NCBI GenBank assembly: GCA_938018045.1
Contig: CALIIP010000245.1
Location: forward strand, 1-8,609
Length of the DNA stretch: 8,609 nucleotides
Direction: 5' to 3'
Origin: an uncultured Flavobacteriaceae bacterium
GTDB taxonomy: Bacteria; Bacteroidota; Bacteroidia; Flavobacteriales; Flavobacteriaceae
Shown: piece after piece, positions 6,247 to 8,609 of the stretch
Layout of the letters: the number at the start of each line of letters is the position of its first letter
Position numbering within the stretch: the first letter of the stretch is position 1
Notes under the pieces: model-generated
Told to the model about the DNA's origin: nothing
Databases searched by the model: none
What the model saw: only the letters and a program-made list of their open reading frames with translations
Translations under genes and position numbers: made by a program

Positions 6247-8609
6247 ATGAAAAAAATTACTCAATTTTTATTAGTGACGTTGTTTATTGCAACATCAACT
6301 ATGTATGGACAAACACTTACCGGAACAGTTATGGATGATACAAATCAACCATTACCTGGAGCCGATGTTATTTTACAAGGCACGACAAAAGGTGCTTCTA
6401 CAGATTTTAGTGGAAACTTCTCTTTAGATGTTCCAGCAGGAACAGGTACAGTTACTGTATCATTTATTGGTTACACAAAACAAAAGATTGAATTTACAGT
6501 TGCAGAAGGTCAAACTGTAGATTTAGGAACACTTCAACTAGCTGCTTCTCAAGAAGCATTAGATGAAATTGTAATTGTTGGAACTGGTATTGTCGACTTG
6601 GCAAACTCTAGAAGAACTCCAATTGCTACATCAACTATACCAGTTGCTGAAATTCAAGCAAAAATTGGAACTGCAGATATTACTCAAACTTTGGTAAACA
6701 CTCCTTCTGTTTATGTTTCTGGTCAATCAGGTTACGGAGATTCAAGAATTTCTGTTCGTGGTTTTGATCAAACAAACACTGCATTTTTATTAAATGGACA
6801 ACCAATTAATGGAATGGAAGATGGTAAAATGTACTGGTCTAACTGGTCTGGATTATCAGACATTGCAAGTGTAGTACAAATTCAAAGAGGATTAGGTTCT
6901 TCTAAATTAGCAATTTCTTCTGTTGGAGGTACAGTAAACTTTGTAATGAGATCTACAGATAAAGAAGAAGGTGGAAGTTTCAGTGTAGGTATGGCAAACG
7001 ATGGTTACTTAAAATCTACAGCAAGTTACAGTACTGGAGTAAATGAAAAAGGATGGGGAACAACAGTTATGTTTTCTCACTGGCAAGGAAATGGATACTT
7101 TGAAGGTAACTATGGAAAAGGTCAAACGTATTTTGTTTCATTTGGTTATAAGCCAAATGAAAAACACAACTTTAACTTCTTGATTACTGGTGCTCCACAA
7201 TACCATGACAATGCATTTTCTGAAGATATTTCTACTTACCTAAAGTACGGTAGAAAGTATAACGGACAATGGGGAACTTATAATGGTGAGTACATGACTC
7301 AAAGAAGAAATTTCTATCACAAACCTGTTGCTAACTTAAACTGGGATTTTAATATCAACGAAACTACTGAATTATCTACAGTACTATATGCTTCATGGGG
7401 ACGTGGAGGTGGAACAGGTGGACGTGGAACTACATTGAGAACTGGTGGAGATGACGGTAGAAAGCAAATTGATTTTGATGCAATTTATGCTTTTAATGAA
7501 GGAACTTCTGGAGCAGGTGGAAACTTTGCTGCAGAAAGAGGATATGTAACACGTGCTTCTATGAATTTACATAGTTGGTATGGTGCAGTATCTAACCTTA
7601 AAAAACAATTGAACGACAACTTAACTTTAAACGTTGGTGTTGATTTAAGAACTTACTATGGAGAGCACTTTAGAGTTGTTGAAAACTTTCACGGTTTAAC
7701 ATCTTGGCAAGAAAATATTCGTTTGAGAAATCAAGATGATAATCACCAAACATATGGTTCTTTTGGAACGTATAAAAATGTGATTACAACAAGAGATATG
7801 GCTGCAAACCCTTGGACTGCAACATTTGCTGATTTTGATGAGGATGAAAAAATTGCGTATAGTAATGACGAGCGTATTTCTTACGGAGGTTTATTTGCAC
7901 AATTAGAATATGCTAACGATAAGATGTCTGCATTCTTTCAAGGAGCAGTATCTAATCAATGGCATCAAAGATTTGACCATTACCAATATGCAGATGCATC
8001 ATTAATTAATGGTTCTTCATCTCAAGCAACTGGTGCTTTACCTTCTGGTATTGAAGCAGGAACAGATTCTGAAAAAATTTCTAATTTTGGATTTAACGTA
8101 AAAGGTGGTGCAAGTTATACTATTGATGATGAAAACAAATTATATACAAACATCGGTTATTATGACCGTCAGCCATACCATGATAATATCTTTAGTTCAT
8201 TTAACAACTTAGTAAATGATTTTGCAACAAATGAAACAATCTTAGGTTTAGAACTTGGTTATGCGTTTAAAGGTGATAACATTTCTGCAAATTTAGATTT
8301 ATATAGAACTTCTTGGAAAGACAGAGTTACTAGTTCAACAAGAATTGTTAGTGGAGTTTTACAAAATACATTAAACTTTGGTGTTGAGCAATTACACACA
8401 GGTATTGAACTTTCTTTGAAAGCTAAAGCAACAGATCAATTAAAATTCACAGGATTCCTTTCTATAGGAAACTGGGAATATAAAGGAGATGCTATTAGAC
8501 TTGTTCAGGATGAAGATCAAAACGAACTTTCTAGAGATGTCGTAGATGTTGATGGAGGTAAAGTTGGTGATGCTGCACAATTTACTGCTGGTGTTGGTGT
8601 AGTTTATGA
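6247..8609 (+). CDS. TonB-dependent outer-membrane receptor (3' end outside window)
   Basis: Outer-membrane active transporter energised by TonB-ExbBD; the substrate is not identifiable. 787 complete codons are visible with no in-frame stop; the final TGA is in another frame, so the gene continues beyond the window. Order of parts: signal peptide 1-21 (MKKITQFLLV..., probable cleavage before Gln22); carboxypeptidase-regulatory-like beta domain about 23-98 (LTGTVMDDTNQPLPGADV, SFIGYTKQ); TonB-box-like LDEIVIVG at 105-112; plug domain about 123-235 (ISVRGFDQTNTAFLLNGQPING, IQRGLGSSKLAISSVGGTVNFVM); then a beta-barrel rich in aromatic residues. It lacks the SusC-type GYG signature after the TonB box, so it is better called a general TonB receptor than SusC; whether a SusD partner follows cannot be seen. 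Codons such as AAC and TAC appear commoner than in pgi, which hints at high expression (an impression, not a count). Confidence 0.95.
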   Translation, partial: MKKITQFLLVTLFIATSTMYGQTLTGTVMDDTNQPLPGADVILQGTTKGASTDFSGNFSLDVPAGTGTVTVSFIGYTKQKIEFTVAEGQTVDLGTLQLAASQEALDEIVIVGTGIVDLANSRRTPIATSTIPVAEIQAKIGTADITQTLVNTPSVYVSGQSGYGDSRISVRGFDQTNTAFLLNGQPINGMEDGKMYWSNWSGLSDIASVVQIQRGLGSSKLAISSVGGTVNFVMRSTDKEEGGSFSVGMANDGYLKSTASYSTGVNEKGWGTTVMFSHWQGNGYFEGNYGKGQTYFVSFGYKPNEKHNFNFLITGAPQYHDNAFSEDISTYLKYGRKYNGQWGTYNGEYMTQRRNFYHKPVANLNWDFNINETTELSTVLYASWGRGGGTGGRGTTLRTGGDDGRKQIDFDAIYAFNEGTSGAGGNFAAERGYVTRASMNLHSWYGAVSNLKKQLNDNLTLNVGVDLRTYYGEHFRVVENFHGLTSWQENIRLRNQDDNHQTYGSFGTYKNVITTRDMAANPWTATFADFDEDEKIAYSNDERISYGGLFAQLEYANDKMSAFFQGAVSNQWHQRFDHYQYADASLINGSSSQATGALPSGIEAGTDSEKISNFGFNVKGGASYTIDDENKLYTNIGYYDRQPYHDNIFSSFNNLVNDFATNETILGLELGYAFKGDNISANLDLYRTSWKDRVTSSTRIVSGVLQNTLNFGVEQLHTGIELSLKAKATDQLKFTGFLSIGNWEYKGDAIRLVQDEDQNELSRDVVDVDGGKVGDAAQFTAGVGVVY

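Noticed and set aside
8607..8609. Apparent stop TGA at the window end for the receptor gene
   Set aside because: Counting from the ATG at 6247, the last full codon is TAT at 8605-8607, so this TGA is out of frame and the gene is cut by the window edge.
1..8609. Mobile element, CRISPR array, tRNA or defence system
   Set aside because: No transposase, integrase, direct-repeat array, tRNA-like fold or defence-type domain was seen; the genes are ordinary metabolic and envelope functions.

Overview
The window is an ordinary-looking chromosomal segment from a low-GC member of the Bacteroidetes, most likely a marine-type Flavobacteriaceae. The evidence is the A/T-rich coding and intergenic DNA, starts without good Shine-Dalgarno sequences, TAnnTTTG-type promoter elements, and the protein types: a flavobacterial-style HPPD, a DUF3108 protein, a lipoprotein M23 peptidase, and a TonB-dependent receptor with an N-terminal carboxypeptidase-regulatory-like domain. 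All six genes lie on the + strand; I found no convincing gene on the - strand. No tRNA, rRNA, CRISPR array, transposase or prophage gene was seen.

Layout: (1) 1-2240, aromatic amino acid catabolism: 4-hydroxyphenylpyruvate dioxygenase (tyrosine/phenylalanine breakdown) followed after about 130 bases by a divergent tryptophan 2,3-dioxygenase (kynurenine pathway). The block ends in a clear intrinsic terminator at 2260-2292. (2) 2292-6059, an envelope block plus a glycolytic gene: a secreted DUF3108 protein, an M23 peptidase lipoprotein that must start at TTG, and glucose-6-phosphate isomerase. Gaps of 52 and 53 bases suggest these may be at least partly co-transcribed. (3) 6060-6246, a very A/T-rich regulatory gap with a short palindrome, an inverted repeat and a probable promoter element. 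(4) 6247-8609, a TonB-dependent outer-membrane receptor cut off by the window end; the final TGA bases are not in its frame.

The genes do not form an evident new system. The two dioxygenases share a theme (aromatic ring cleavage or oxidation). DUF3108, M23 peptidase and the receptor are envelope proteins, and Pgi is housekeeping. The point most worth a second look is the M23 peptidase, in which the zinc-binding His of the HxH motif is replaced by Cys (HxC) while the other active-site residues are intact. The divergent tryptophan dioxygenase is second.
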